From the NCBI GenBank assembly GCA_947650365.1, contig OX393549.1:34938910-35002909 (forward strand): DNA of 64,000 nucleotides, read 5' to 3'. This document shows positions 24,947 through 36,962 of this stretch, piece after piece. The number at the start of each line of letters is the position of its first letter. The stretch's first letter is position 1. The notes beneath the pieces are model-generated. The model had not been told where the DNA came from and did not search any database. It worked only from the letters and a program-made list of their open reading frames with translations. Made by a program: the position numbers and the translations under genes. This DNA is from Chamaelirium japonicum (lineage: Eukaryota; Streptophyta; Magnoliopsida; Liliales; Melanthiaceae).

Positions 24947-25191
24947 GGCTTCGTTTGGTTCGGAGTATCTGATACTAAGTCGCTTTGAGGTAAGTATTCA
25001 GAATACTGTGCATGACTTACATAATTTAATTTGTTTTGCAGTATCCGATGCAGTAAGTCGATTTGGTGTCTCTGGGATACCTCATAATTGAGACAACTCA
25101 ATACCGCAAAATAAACAGTAAGGCAAATACTCATATCCTGAATACCTTGTAACTATAATACTTTACTGGTTACTTCAAACCAAACGGAGCT
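24947..25191. mobile_element. MITE with GCTTCGTTTGGTT ends, near the promoter of the PGK-like gene
   Basis: The left end GGCTTCGTTTGGTTCGG and the right end (reversed) AGCTCCGTTTGGTTTGAAG are inverted copies. CAA flanks both sides (24944-24946 and 25192-25194), a 3-bp duplication as made by PIF/Harbinger (Tourist) elements. 245 bp, AT-rich, non-coding. It lies about 100 bp upstream of the likely first exon. Confidence 0.7.
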
Positions 25192-25194
25192 CAA

Positions 25195-26690
25195 ATGATT
25201 ATTATCACTCTCTCCTAATTATCGAATAACAAATAACCAAAAGCTCATTGTACTTTTTACAAATTACCCAAATATTGGGCTTTAATTAAACAATAATTAA
25301 ATATTACTAATATTCAGCAAAAATTAAATAAAATTACCAATGATGAAAAATTAATTAAATATTAATTATAATTAGAAACAAATATTTAAATGTTAAATAA
25401 AAATTATTGGGCTCGATTTCGAATGAGGCTCGGATTTTTAAAAACAGTAGGATTTTAGACCGTTGGGTACGCATACCAAGGTGATGGATTTTCAGCAATC
25501 TATATTCCCTCCCCTTTCTTATTTTACCAAATCTATATTCCCTCCCCCTTTCTTATCCAAAAAAAAACTCACTTAAGTCCATTTGTTCTCATTTTTTTCA
25601 ACGTTATGGCACACGGACGCTTAAACAACATGCTTCTTGACGACACCAGCTCCAACATCGAAGTCGAGCCATGCTGAAGCCACAGTCCACAACTGTTTAT
25701 CCAGGGGTGGTTACTACCAATAAAACGAAACCTCGTGAGAGTGCAATTTTACAAACATCAAGGGAGGTCACTGCAATTATCCCAAACGTCAGGGGATGTT
25801 ATTGTAATTTTTTCTTATTTTAATTAATCTGCCAAATAACTTTCAATGCATATTAAGATGATTCTAAGGTATTGTTTGTCATTCTCTCCTTAAAGATTTT
25901 GGAGAATGTAATCCTTGCTCTCATTAGGCATTTGCCTATGCCACATGGTGTGGTGAACAATGGTGATTTTACCACCCAAAGGAAAGGAAAAGAAGAGATT
26001 AAAAAAAAAATCATATTTGCATCTACTCTAAGACCCGGCATCCTTAAATCAAAGTGTATCATAGATTAAAAGGTTGCCAAAAAGAAGCTGAAAGTGTTGT
26101 ATTGTACGATTCTTCTTAAAGAAGTCTGCAAGCTACTATGGAGAAGACACGTAAGGGATTGATCCATCCAACTATGGGCGGCACATGAAGTGAGCATTAA
26201 AAGACTTGAAAGAATGGAAGATTGTTTAACTACTTGTTGTTTTTTGAGAATTCCCTCTCAGAGGATCGATGAGGGGGGGGGGGGGCGGGCGCAGGGGAGT
26301 CGGCTTTGACCCCTACCAATTTATTAAAAGTAGTAAAATATACAAACTATATGCCTAAGAGGCACCATATATCCAAAAAGAAACCCCGACTACAACTAAC
26401 ATGAATAGCTCAGAATCTCAAAACAAGAAGAAACAAAAGATAAGTCTCAAGACTTCGAAACTCTCGACCTTTCCAACTCATGGATGTGAGTTAGAAAGGA
26501 CTTAGTGCCCCCCCTACTTGAGAATCTGATTGACGAAGCTCTATCAAGAATGTTGTTATCCTCCAACATATTAAGGGTAGGTTATGTTCCTCATCAACAT
26601 GGGTTGACAATTGATCCCGAAGATTCTGAAAGGAGAGAGTTTGATTTGTCTCGTCCCAATTGTTGAATAGTCTCGACTGAAGTCACAAGC
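25195..26690. other. No gene; AT-rich DNA with small repeats
   Basis: 25485-25555 holds a tandem duplication of AATCTATATTCCCTCCCC. A G tract lies at 26273-26284. A short plus-strand frame at 25872-26069 has no recognisable domain. Confidence 0.5.
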
Positions 26691-27000
26691 AAATTGGAAG
26701 GGCCGGATATCCTATGTGTTGTTATTTTTAATCATCTGAATATATACTTTCATTAGTTGTACTTGGATATGTAATTTGGAATTGACAATTGTAATAATTA
26801 TAGAATATCAATAGTTTTTATTCCATTTTTAAAAAAAAATCTCTTCATATGACTCTAATGTAGAATTTTTTTAAAAAAAAAACACTTGGATTTCGAGGCA
26901 TGACAAGGTGGTATCAGAGCATATCTATTAGATACCAATTTAACATTGAAGGAACAAGTAGCTAGAGAACATACAATAAGTTTGAAATGACATTATCATC
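26691..27000 (+). mobile_element. LTR end plus primer-binding site, fossil
   Basis: GGATTTCGAGGCATGACA (ending at 26905) looks like an LTR 3' end. After 3 bases comes TGGTATCAGAGC (26909-26920), the initiator-tRNA-Met primer site used by plant Ty3/gypsy elements. Only a short leader follows before unrelated repeat DNA. The left limit is not known, and the element is broken. Confidence 0.55.
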
Positions 27001-27029
27001 CTAAAATATGAAAACCTACGTACACCATA

Positions 27030-27320
27030 ACCACCCCCTACACCTTACGACACAGTCTTTCAAGTCAAGGAACGGCTGTGATTCGTCTAACGACATTAGC
27101 TTGGTTTCAATTCGGCAGCTGATCGTTGCCATTCCTTTGCCTGTGGGCTGGGGCTTAATGCGATACACCAGTTGGGTTATGAGGGGTTGCCATGCTTTTT
27201 GCATGCTAGTGGGGGGGGGGGGGGGGGGGGGGGACTTCAACTTTTGGAACTGGTTATAATTAATGGACGGTCGTGATTGGGCTTTGGCTTTCAACTTTTG
27301 GGGTTGTGTGTAAAATATAA
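27030..27320. repeat. Dispersed repeat R2, copy A, with 23-bp poly-G
   Basis: It aligns with 29456-29750. Shared words include AAGGAACGG, TGATTCG, CGACATTAGCTTGG / CGATATTAGCTTGG, TTGCCTGT, and TAATTAATGGACGGTC followed by GGGCTTTGGCTTTCAACTTT. A G tract at 27211-27233 interrupts it. Confidence 0.7.
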
Positions 27321-27424
27321 TCGGACGTGATTTATAGTCACCCAGTGGGGTTGGCAATGGGTCGGGTTCGGATTTTAAATTGGGTTAATTAGTCCTAAAT
27401 CCCTCCACAGGTTGTTATTTAAGC

Positions 27425-28610
27425 TAAAGGATATAACTTAATTGTTAGGATATTAGCTAAAGTCCCTCCTGAAGGACATGTGTCATGCCCCGGATTTTCC
27501 TGCGCATAGAAAACCCGAGGTGTGATAATTTTGATGATTTTTTTTTTAAAAAATATTTTTATTTATTCTCCCTTGCTCGGATTGTTCTATCCTTGCAAGG
27601 AAGAACCAAAAGATTAAAATAGAATGAGAATAACTCGACCATCGAGAGTATCACCTTTGGTGATCAGGAAACCTGCTCCCCAACCAAACAAGGACAGGAG
27701 ACAGTTCTTGATCACGTAAGAGTGTTACTATTCTGGGAGCACGTAGCTTAGCCAGCAGGGCAAACTGGACATCACGTCTACTCAACTGGCCTAGAGGCCC
27801 CACACTCAGTATTAGATTATTAATATTAGAGAGCAGCCGGTATTCAAACGTTTTAGTCCGGTTTTCTATGCGCAGGAAAATCCGGGGCGTGACAACATGT
27901 TTGTACAGCAAGTCCTTAACCAAAAATGTTGACTTTTTTTTTATCCTTTAAATTACAAAAATGCCACTCCAGCAAGAGTATCCATTAGTTTCTAGTAAGA
28001 ATATCCATTCATCTTTGGCATAAGTATCCATTCGCCGATTAACACTATACATGTAGTGATTGCTACAGTGATTTCACTGTAGCTACTATAGCGAAAATAT
28101 TGTAGCAAGAGTATACATTCATCTCCAGAAAAGGTATCAATTCGTCATCAACAAGAGAATCTATTCACCGGGTGGCACTATGCATGTTGTGGTTGCTATA
28201 GTGATTTCACTATAGCAAGAGTATCCATTCGTTTTCAGAAAAAGTATTAATTCGGCTAATTGATACTCTTGCTACAGTGAAATAACTATAGCAACACTCA
28301 ATTTGCTAAATTGATACTCTTACCAAATTGAATTGATACTCTTGCTACAGTGATTTCACTATAGCAGCTATAGTGAAATCACTGTAGCAGCTATAGCGAA
28401 ATCACTGTAGCAACCGCTACATGCACAATGTCAACCAGCGAATGGATACTCTTTCTGGAGACGAATGGATACTCTATCTGTAGCATTTTAGGGGGTAAAT
28501 AAAGACGAGGGACTTGCTGTAGTATGCAATATCGGAAGGGACTTGATGCAATATTGAAACATGGCATGTTCTTTAACTAATATAGCATCTGCTAAAAGGA
28601 CTTAAGTCTA
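27425..28610. mobile_element. Foldback (long imperfect inverted repeat) element
   Basis: The left part (about 27900-28110) and the right part (about 28350-28530, reversed) share ACAGCAAGTCC, GAGTATCCATTCG, and then a TGCTACAGTGATTTC word. The whole can therefore fold back on itself around about 28220. Each arm is built of repeated GAGTATC-ATTCG and of CTACAGTGATTTCACTGTAG-type palindromes. A solo LTR sits in the left arm. Similarity of the arms is moderate. A Mutator-like origin is possible, but no target duplication was defined. Confidence 0.55.
27481..27894. mobile_element. Solo LTR, 414 bp, with 35-bp inverted ends
   Basis: It starts TGTCATGCCCCGGATTTTCC and ends with the near-exact reverse complement, GGAAAATCCGGGGCGTGACA. 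ACATG flanks both sides (27476-27480, 27895-27899). TG...CA ends plus a 5-bp duplication fit an LTR left after LTR-LTR recombination. The TGTCA-GCCCCGGAT start is shared with the LTRs of the nested element at 39462-49213. The inverted ends are unusually long for an LTR. Confidence 0.75.
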
Positions 28611-29455
<845 letters not shown>

Positions 29456-29750
29456 AAGTAGTCGTCCGTTGCGTGCACACTTAAGGGGTACATCGCACTC
29501 AGCCCCAACCAACAAACCAAGGAACGGTTCTGATTCGCCCAACGATATTAGCTTGGCTCCAGCTTGGCAGCTGCCACTCCATTGCCTGTCGGTTGGGCTG
29601 AGAGTGATGCACCGGTTGGGATCTGGGGGTCATCAACTTTTGGGGCTGGGTGTAATTAATGGACGGTCCAGGGCTTTGGCTTTCAACTTTTGGGACTGGG
29701 TGGTTTGCTGCACACGCTTACAGCCCAATCGGGTTATGCCATGTGGACCA
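29456..29750. repeat. Dispersed repeat R2, copy B
   Basis: Partner of 27030-27320. Its first part (GTCCGTTGCGTGCACAC, ATCGCACTCAGCCCC) also links it to the repeats at 7.7 and 9.5-9.7 kb. Confidence 0.7.
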
Positions 29751-29855
29751 ACCAAAGGGCATAACGGAAATCTGAAAGTAAGTGTAGCTCCCATTATGCA
29801 CTTGTAACGGCAGATTGAACCCTAAGCAAGTGAAGGAAACATTTGGAAGCCGAAA

Positions 29856-29879
29856 GGGGGGGGGGGGGGGGGCGGGGGC

Positions 29880-29964
<85 letters not shown>
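29856..29964. repeat. Poly-G tract followed by (GA)n
   Basis: G run at 29856-29872, a short GC word, then GA units to 29964. Confidence 0.97.
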
Positions 29965-29970
<6 letters not shown>

Positions 29971-31290
29971 TTTTTTTTCATTGAAGGTGAGATTACGGAC
30001 TTTAAGAGGCATCACAGCCTGGTGCAAGCATCATAAGTCGTCACTCCAGCGAAAAGTATAGTTTTATGGAAATAAACATGTGATATGGGAGATCGCAGTC
30101 TCATTGACAAACATGATTTCTTTAACGTGATTCACCCGTTGACAAGCGGACTACACCACGGATTACAACTTTCGTTCCGATGACCGTACACCATGTCCGG
30201 TGCTCTGAGTGGTCGATCATCGCCACGCCCTTGCACTCCGGTCCATTGCTCGTCGACGACTCCGCGCGTAAACCACGGCCCTTGCTTCGCTCTGCGATGC
30301 TGCCCACGCCCATCGCTCCTAAGCTGTTGCCTGTCAGTCAACGCTCGAACCTTGCCTACCGCACCTTGCTGCACCACAGATGTGCTCGCAGCTGAGCCCA
30401 TCGCCACCACGACCGTCGTCGCCTTTAGTCCGCCATCCGTCGATAGCCTCCGCATCCTTCTAGATCGCAGGACTGCTCGCGATCGTGCATGCCGCCACCG
30501 CGCCCATCAGCACCCATATCACCCATTGATGATCTGCACTGGTACCTGTCGGCTCCTCCACCGGTCACTCGTCGGCATCCCACATCAGTCCGCTCGTCGG
30601 CGGCTAAATACGATGTCGTCGGCAACTCCTTGTGCTATCGAGGTACTCCCCCTCGATCGACACTCGCATGTACCCATGCCATCGTGACCTGCCGCCACAA
30701 TCAATCGAGCCAGGGAGGAGGTGCCTAGACTGCACCCTCCTCTTGGCCTCTAGCAGAGTTTCACCCTGGGCGTCAGCTCTGCTTCTGTCGTCTCTTGGCC
30801 TTCTGCGACTTCGCCTCCGGTGTCGGTCTTAGATGGGGTGGACCCCCACCCTTCCTTGCTTTCTTGGACAGTCATGAGTGGGATCCCCCTAGCCTTGGAG
30901 CACCAGATCCCCTCACGATCTTCTCCCCTGTTGAGGCAAAACCACCCGGGGGGGAGGAGCCCGAACCCGTGGCCTCCCCCTAGCACCACCTTGCAACTGG
31001 TCTCCTATCTCCTCTCCTTGCTCGGGGTCTCTCTCGAAGCCCTTGTGAGAAGAGCCGCTCCACAAGGGATGGATTCCTCTGCACGAAGGTGCAAAGCTAG
31101 CTTCTTATAGGAAGGGATGAAGAAGACCTAACGTCTGTGGATAGAAAACAATCCTATACTGGATAGAATTCCCATGCAACTCCAAATCTTTTCATACCAC
31201 CAAATCAACCAACAACCTCAACCAAGCTCTATCCATCCAACTCTTCATCCAACCCTCATTCAAACCCACATCAGCCAACCCCTATCCAAC
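29965..31290. other. GC-rich block, no recognisable gene
   Basis: 30120-31030 is much more GC-rich than its surroundings and open in several frames, the longest a 164-codon plus-strand frame (30193-30687) rich in Pro, Arg, Cys and Ser. No domain is recognisable, and frames of similar length on the other strand suggest composition rather than coding. A leader of an unseen element or a decayed gene is possible. Confidence 0.4.
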
Positions 31291-31299
31291 CAAACATAA

Positions 31300-31859
31300 T
31301 AGGGGTGTGCAGGATCCAATCCAAACCGACCAAACCAAACCAAACCGACCAATTTTGATCGGTTTCGACACCCTCAATGGATCGGATCGGATTGAGTTTT
31401 AAAAAAACCGTCATGATTGGATCGGTTGACGGATTTGTAAATTTAAAACCGACCTAAACCGAACCAAACCAACATATGTATATACATATAATATTTTATT
31501 AAATATACCATATGTTCTCATATATCCTTGCTACCAACAACCTTTGCAATATTGTAGGATGACTCAAAATCAGTTAAAAATCTTATTTAGGCCTAATGAT
31601 TTGATGACAATTATTATTTTTTAAGGTTGAACTAGGTCCTAGTAGAAGGGGGGGGGGGGGGGGGGGGGGAACCCAATAAGAAGATGGTCCAAAGCCTAAA
31701 CCGACCATCCAATCCAATCCAAACCGACTTTAATTGGATTGGATTGGATTCCAATCTTAGTTCGGTTTGGATCGGATTGAAAATCCTCAAAACCGACCAA
31801 GGTTGGATCGGTTTGGGTTTTGCCTAAATAGGTCGGTTTCGAACCGATGCACACCCCTA
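31300..31859. mobile_element. hAT-type MITE with perfect 8-bp target duplication
   Basis: Ends TAGGGGTGTGCAGGATCC and (reversed) TAGGGGTGTGCATCGGTT. AAACATAA flanks both sides exactly (31292-31299, 31860-31867). The interior repeats AACCGACC and GGATCGGATTGG words. A G tract lies at 31648-31669. 560 bp, non-coding. Confidence 0.9.
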
Positions 31860-31867
31860 AAACATAA

Positions 31868-32437
31868 GGCTTAGATTTTGGCTAACGGACCAAACTTTAT
31901 GGGCTGCCAAAACCCAACAGAAAAGAAACTGTCACATTCTGACAGGAATACCCTAGCTCGGTCCAAAGCTGACACATACATCGCAACACCAACAACTAGA
32001 CATAGAGCCACCAGTCCTAAAAACCACCATGAACAACATGGACGAAACCCACCAATAGCAGCCGTGTCGGCTCACCCACAAAAAATAAAAATATGCACAT
32101 TGAAAGGCCAACGCAAGTCCAAAATAAAAGGAGCCACCACCGAACCGGTTGGCACTACCACCGAGTTAGTCGGCACCGCTGCGGGAAGAAAGCTACCCTT
32201 ATGCACTCTGGGACTGCCACACCACGCCGAGCAGAAGCCACCATCCACCGCCGTGGCCGGGAGCTGTCGCAACAAGCCGAGGCAAGGTCCACTTGGACCT
32301 ATACGGTGGTCTCTGAATCGATTGGCCCAAGTTGCCGCAACATGCACGCTGGAGAGGAAGGACCGCATTGACCCCGAGGACCACTGGAGAATTTTTTTGG
32401 GCACAGTGGGGCCTCCTTCCTTGTTTGTAGTGGGCTT
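31868..32437. other. Unrecognised DNA, partly open on both strands
   Basis: A 227-codon plus-strand frame starts at 31878 but runs on into the solo LTR that was inserted later, so the frame as a whole is not an ancestral gene. The minus strand is also open. No domain recognised. Confidence 0.4.
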
Positions 32438-33536
32438 TGTTGGAAATTTAATCGTTCTAAACAAACAAAATTGGAGCTTAATCAAATCCTTAATATTAAA
32501 AGATTTATTATTTAGCAAATTTTATTTTTGCAAGCAAAGACAAATCACAAGTTTCTTTTAGAAATGGTTTGTCAAAGCAGAGTGTTCTATGGAACCGTCA
32601 TTCACCTTATCGAACTTTTCTAGAAAAGAGAAATCCTATGAAGACTATCTCTAATTATTTAGATTTATATATTAGATGCAAATCGTTTTTAATAGATTTA
32701 AAAATAGCAAAGAAGTAGAGTTAGAAACTCTGGCCTGATGGTCGAAGCACGCTAGGCGCTGCCCTAAGAAACTTAATTATTGCCCCTTTCGTGCGGGTCT
32801 CGTGACAACGGTTCTCGGAGATACAACGACCTCGGTGAGGCAACCTCCTTCTTGTCGGCATGATTTCATGAAGGCTTTGCGAATCTCGAACACTTTCAGT
32901 AACCCAGCGACTCAACGAAGATCTTCTCGAAGCAGGGAGGTAGCACCGTAGCACAACTTTGATCCGAGAGAGAGAGAGTCTTCTCGGAGTAAGGGGGCAA
33001 CACCACAACACGAGCTCGAGAGAACGGGAGAGGGAGAGGCAGAGAGCAATTCCGATTTTTCGGAGTGTGTATCGTTCCATGGCTGCACTGGGCCTTATAT
33101 AAGGCCTTAGGCAGTTAATGGAGGGCTGAAATATGGGAGCCATTCGTGGGCTGCGATCAAGCCCATTGACACCGCTCGTTATATCTCGCAGAGAGCTTGC
33201 TTGTAACGGTTAGAAGCCCAAAAGAAAAATGATAAATGGTGGAGGGCTTAAAAGCAAAAATAAAAATAAGGCAGGTGCAGACCAGCCCATTTCAGAGGTG
33301 CTATCGTGTCCGAGTCCGCGAGCGCACACACACGCACCGCCCAGCCCAAGCCTAGGCCTGGCCCGGTGCGGCACGCATGCACGCGCGTGTGTGAGCTTGT
33401 GAAGCCCCTCCTCTAGTGTGATGACTAGTGGGGGGAAGAGTGGAATCCCTTATAAGTTAGTAGGAGATTTCTCCCCAAATCGATATGGGACTAAACTTTT
33501 GAGTGTTTTGTGTGGTTTTCAAACACACACCCAACA
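32438..33536 (-). mobile_element. Solo LTR, 1.1 kb, perfect 5-bp duplication
   Basis: Termini are TGTTGG and CCAACA, flanked by GGCTT on both sides (32433-32437, 33537-33541). On the minus strand it starts TGTTGGGTGTGTG and soon has AGTCCCATATCG, a layout known from plant Ty1/copia LTRs. The TATA box sits in a perfect 16-bp palindrome (33091-33106, GGCCTTATATAAGGCC). No internal region remains. The termini and duplication look intact, but the age cannot be told from one copy. Confidence 0.85.
33091..33106. promoter_or_regulatory. Palindromic TATA box in the solo LTR
   Basis: GGCCTTATATAAGGCC reads the same on both strands, so TBP could be placed in either direction. A CT-rich leader on the minus strand supports minus-strand transcription. 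Confidence 0.5.
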
Positions 33537-33541
33537 GGCTT

Positions 33542-33839
33542 TTGTCGTACCTCCTTGAGAGTTCAGATCTTCTCCAGTCGGTCGGTCCGTACACATCAAA
33601 ACCGCACTGATGGCAAGCGACTCGGAAGTGAATCGTACTTCAGTCGACTGCATGCGGCTGTGATACGTGTTGGGTCAATCGATCGAGGCGACCGAACGGA
33701 GGATATCCGAACTAACGTCCTGATGGTCAAGTGACCATCACCTCTTGTACCAAAAATAAAAAACCCTGAAGGTTTTGAATGTCTAGACTTAAGAGGAATT
33801 TGTTTTACTTACGAACTAATGACTAGGTAAAAATAAACA
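33542..33839. other. Continuation of the DNA split by the solo LTR
   Basis: Short plus-strand frame without recognisable domain; otherwise nothing seen. Confidence 0.45.
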
Positions 33840-35822
33840 AAAATGTTTGTGCCCGTCGGTAGAATATGAGTTTTTGCCAGCGCTGATAAATCTTTCCGTC
33901 GGTATACTCCCATTGGTTTTTCTTTTTCTTTTGTATGGTTTTTTATAGTCGACATATCGATATTTAAATTCCCTTGGCATAAATATTTTAACCAACGACT
34001 GATTTATTACCTGTTCGGTAAAATATTATTTATTGTCGATTGTCGACGAAAACAAAACTACCTGTCGGGAATATTTTTTTAATTAATTTTTTGATATGTT
34101 TTGCCGACAGATAATAAAGTTCAAATTATCCAATGTGATCCGATCCCAAATATGAAAAGACATACAAGTTCAAATCATCTGATGTGATTCGATCCGATAA
34201 AAATCTGGTTCAAATTAAGTCTAAATCCAAAATGTTAGTTCAAAATATGAAAAGCAAGTCTGAAACATGCAAACTAATCCAAAATGATCCAAAAATTGGA
34301 CCCGATCTGGTCCAAATTGATTTTGGATCCAATCCGATATAAAATACGAAAAAAGATACAAGTCCAAACATCCGATCCGCTAAAGATACAAACCAAGTCC
34401 AAAATCTGAAAAGTTAGTCCTAAGCACAAAAAATAAATCTAAATTGGTCCAAAATCGAGTTGTATCCAATCAAATATGATTTTGGATTTGATCCTAAACT
34501 AATTAATCTATTTGTAATTAAATATTATGCAATTGATAATTTTTATATTGGTGATTTTGACAGTCAATCTCTTTTCTTATTGCAGGAGCGAGCATCAAGG
34601 GTTAGGGGCAGAGACAGAGATAGGAGTAGGGAGGAGCTTTGTATACTTTTTTATTACAATTTTTATAATAATTTGTAATGTTTAAATATTTGTGAATAAG
34701 TACGAAAAATTTATGCATTTTCATTATTATATTTGAATTAACAAGTATATTGTGTCTGTGTATTAATTGTAAATTTATTGTGTTTGTAAATTAATTGTAA
34801 AATAACAAAAAAAATTATAGTACGAGTCAATTTGTTTCTTTAAAAAAAATCAGAACATTTTACCAACAGACATATAGTAGCCCGTCGATATAACTTTTTA
34901 TACTGACAGTTACATAATATTTTATCAGTGAAAATCAAAAGTATTTTTAAAATTAAAATACTCTTTATTGTCAAATATAGGGTTGCAACTAGGGCGGGCC
35001 AACCCGAACCCAACCCGAATTTGGGTGGGTTTGGATTGGCATGGGATTTTCCTTGTATGGGTTGGGCTTGGGTTGGAAAATCCCAACCCGACCTCAATTA
35101 GGGTTGGGCTTGGACAGAGGCTTCGGACATCAGGAACCAATCCGTAACCCGACCATTTAGTAAGTAAATATTTAATATAATATAATATCGAATATGTTCG
35201 ATCAGAATTCAACGATATGTTGGATCTCCACTGAATACAAGTTGATGTCACATTGTGGTTAAACTTTGATGGGTATGTATCCTACTTCTAATGGCCACCG
35301 TTTGATGAAAATTTATTCATCCAATGATCTTTCATCACCCATATAAGAATGCAAAGAAATACTTTATGTGTTGTACTATTACAAGGGAACTGTTATATGT
35401 TAATTATTTTTTCTTTATCAAGTTGACACCGGCTAACTTGCCTCGCACAACCCGATCAACCTAGCCAACCTGACGAGTTGGGCTTGGGCTAGGAAAGTTC
35501 AACCCGACTTCGGGTTGGGTTGGGCTTGGGCAGAGGATTCAACCTCTTGGGTTGGGTCTAGGTTGACCCCCCCCCCTCTAAACCCGCCCGAGTTGCATCC
35601 CAAGTCAAATACATGTAATTATCGTCTGTATAAACATTATTTATACCGTTGGTATCACTAATAACCGTCGGTATAAATATTATTTATACCAACAAAAATA
35701 TAAACATCAAACGTTAAGAAAACTTTTTTCTGATAAGTTCTTCACTGACAGTAAAACTTTTTACCAAAAATGATTAGTGCCGACAAAAAATTATTGTTTG
35801 TAAAATAGTTTTTCTTGTAGTG
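33840..35822. mobile_element. CACTA (En/Spm)-type element, right end kept, non-coding
   Basis: Read from the right, the end is CACTACAAGAAAAACTATTT (35822 inwards), the classic plant CACTA terminus. It is followed by subterminal words such as GTCGGCACTAAT and TATACCGACGG. Similar CCGTCGGTATA and CTGTCGG words recur at 33880-34080, 34860-34910 and 35630-35690. No matching left terminus was found, so the left limit is approximate and the copy is probably truncated. No transposase frame. A hAT MITE is nested in it. Confidence 0.65.
34978..35603. mobile_element. hAT-type MITE nested in the CACTA remnant
   Basis: Ends TAGGGTTGCAACTAGGGCGG and (reversed) TTGGGATGCAACTCGGGCGG. GTCAAATA flanks both sides exactly (34970-34977, 35604-35611), the 8-bp duplication of hAT elements. 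626 bp, with ACCCGAACCCAACCC-type words near both ends. Same family as 1022-1644. Confidence 0.92.
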
Positions 35823-35906
35823 TAGCTTCCATGTTGATCATGCGCACGTGTTGAACCACATGTTAGTCTTCCATATAGTGTTCTGATTGTCTCAACCATC
35901 TTTAGT

Positions 35907-35909
<3 letters not shown>

Positions 35910-35991
<82 letters not shown>
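35910..35991. repeat. (GA)n microsatellite
   Basis: About 80 bp of GA units. Confidence 0.97.
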
Positions 35992-35996
<5 letters not shown>

Positions 35997-36699
35997 GTTT
36001 GGAATACTATCTGTATATATGATACTATTACACTAGCACTACCTCTCCTTATATAGGGTGAGAACATATACCATCACAATACCATAGTTGATATGGGACT
36101 AAAGTATGACTATATCTAATACCGACCCTCCCCCTCTCAAACTAAAAGTGGGAAGGAAAGCAAAAGTGTCAGGTTAACCTAGAAGCAAGTTATTCAGGGA
36201 ACCCAATTGACCTACAAGCATGATAACCCGAGAATCGGTCAATCTGCAAGCAGGCCAACCAGGGGACTAAAAAGTGGTGTTGTGGCCTAATGCCAAGTAT
36301 GTGGAGTGAAGACAGCTGCAAGTGATGAAGGTTGATGCAGAGGAGATTGGTGGTGGCTAAGACGGGCGTAGAGAAGATCGACGGTGATGGGAGCCAACAA
36401 TAAAAGAGGCCAAAAGGGGAGAGGTCAACGATGACTTAGCCGGTGAGAACTCCGAGAGAATCTCCATCCGAGGGTGAGTGAAGCCGACGATGGTAGAAGT
36501 CGGGAGTAAAGGACATACACTCATGCAAGGTGCAAGGGAAGAGCGCATTCGTACTAGGCGTAATGAGTCACATTTATGTCAGGCACGAGAAAAGAGCGCA
36601 AAGAAAGGACACACTGAAGAACATGGATTGTTTTTGTTGAGGAGCGGTTGAAGCCTCCCATATGGCTCCCTGAATAACATGGGCCGAACATATGCAGCT
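35992..36699. other. Possible LTR/leader remnant; no gene
   Basis: A TATATAGGG word near 36053 and the GGGACTAAAG word near 36093 recall an LTR promoter, but there are no terminal repeats. Otherwise unremarkable. Confidence 0.25.
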
Positions 36700-36962
36700 T
36701 TTTCGGGAAAGATGTGGGGCGAAGAGGAGGGGAAAAAGGAAAAGGGAGAAGGGATGAGGGAGGATGGAGGAGGAAGCAGATGAAGAAGGGGAGGAGGAAG
36801 GAAGATCGAGGAGGAGACAACGACAACAGGTTGGATGGGCAGTGGAGAACGAGGGGGGAAAGAGGAGGAGAGAGAAGGGGAAGACAAAGGAGGAGGGAGG
36901 AGGGAGGAGGAAGAAGGAAGATGAGGAGAAAGAAGAAGGGGAAGAGAAAGGAAGAGGAGATG
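36700..36962 (+). repeat. Polypurine tract, about 250 bp
   Basis: The plus strand is almost purely A and G (GGAGGA, GAAGAAGG words), with few pyrimidines. The Arg/Glu/Lys/Gly-rich frames across it are composition artefacts. Confidence 0.85.

Noticed and set aside
30193-30687. 164-codon Pro/Arg/Ser-rich frame
   Set aside because: GC-rich block open in several frames on both strands; no recognisable domain or splice context.
31878-32561. 227-codon open frame
   Set aside because: It runs from flanking DNA into a later-inserted solo LTR, so it cannot be an ancestral gene; no domain and biased composition.
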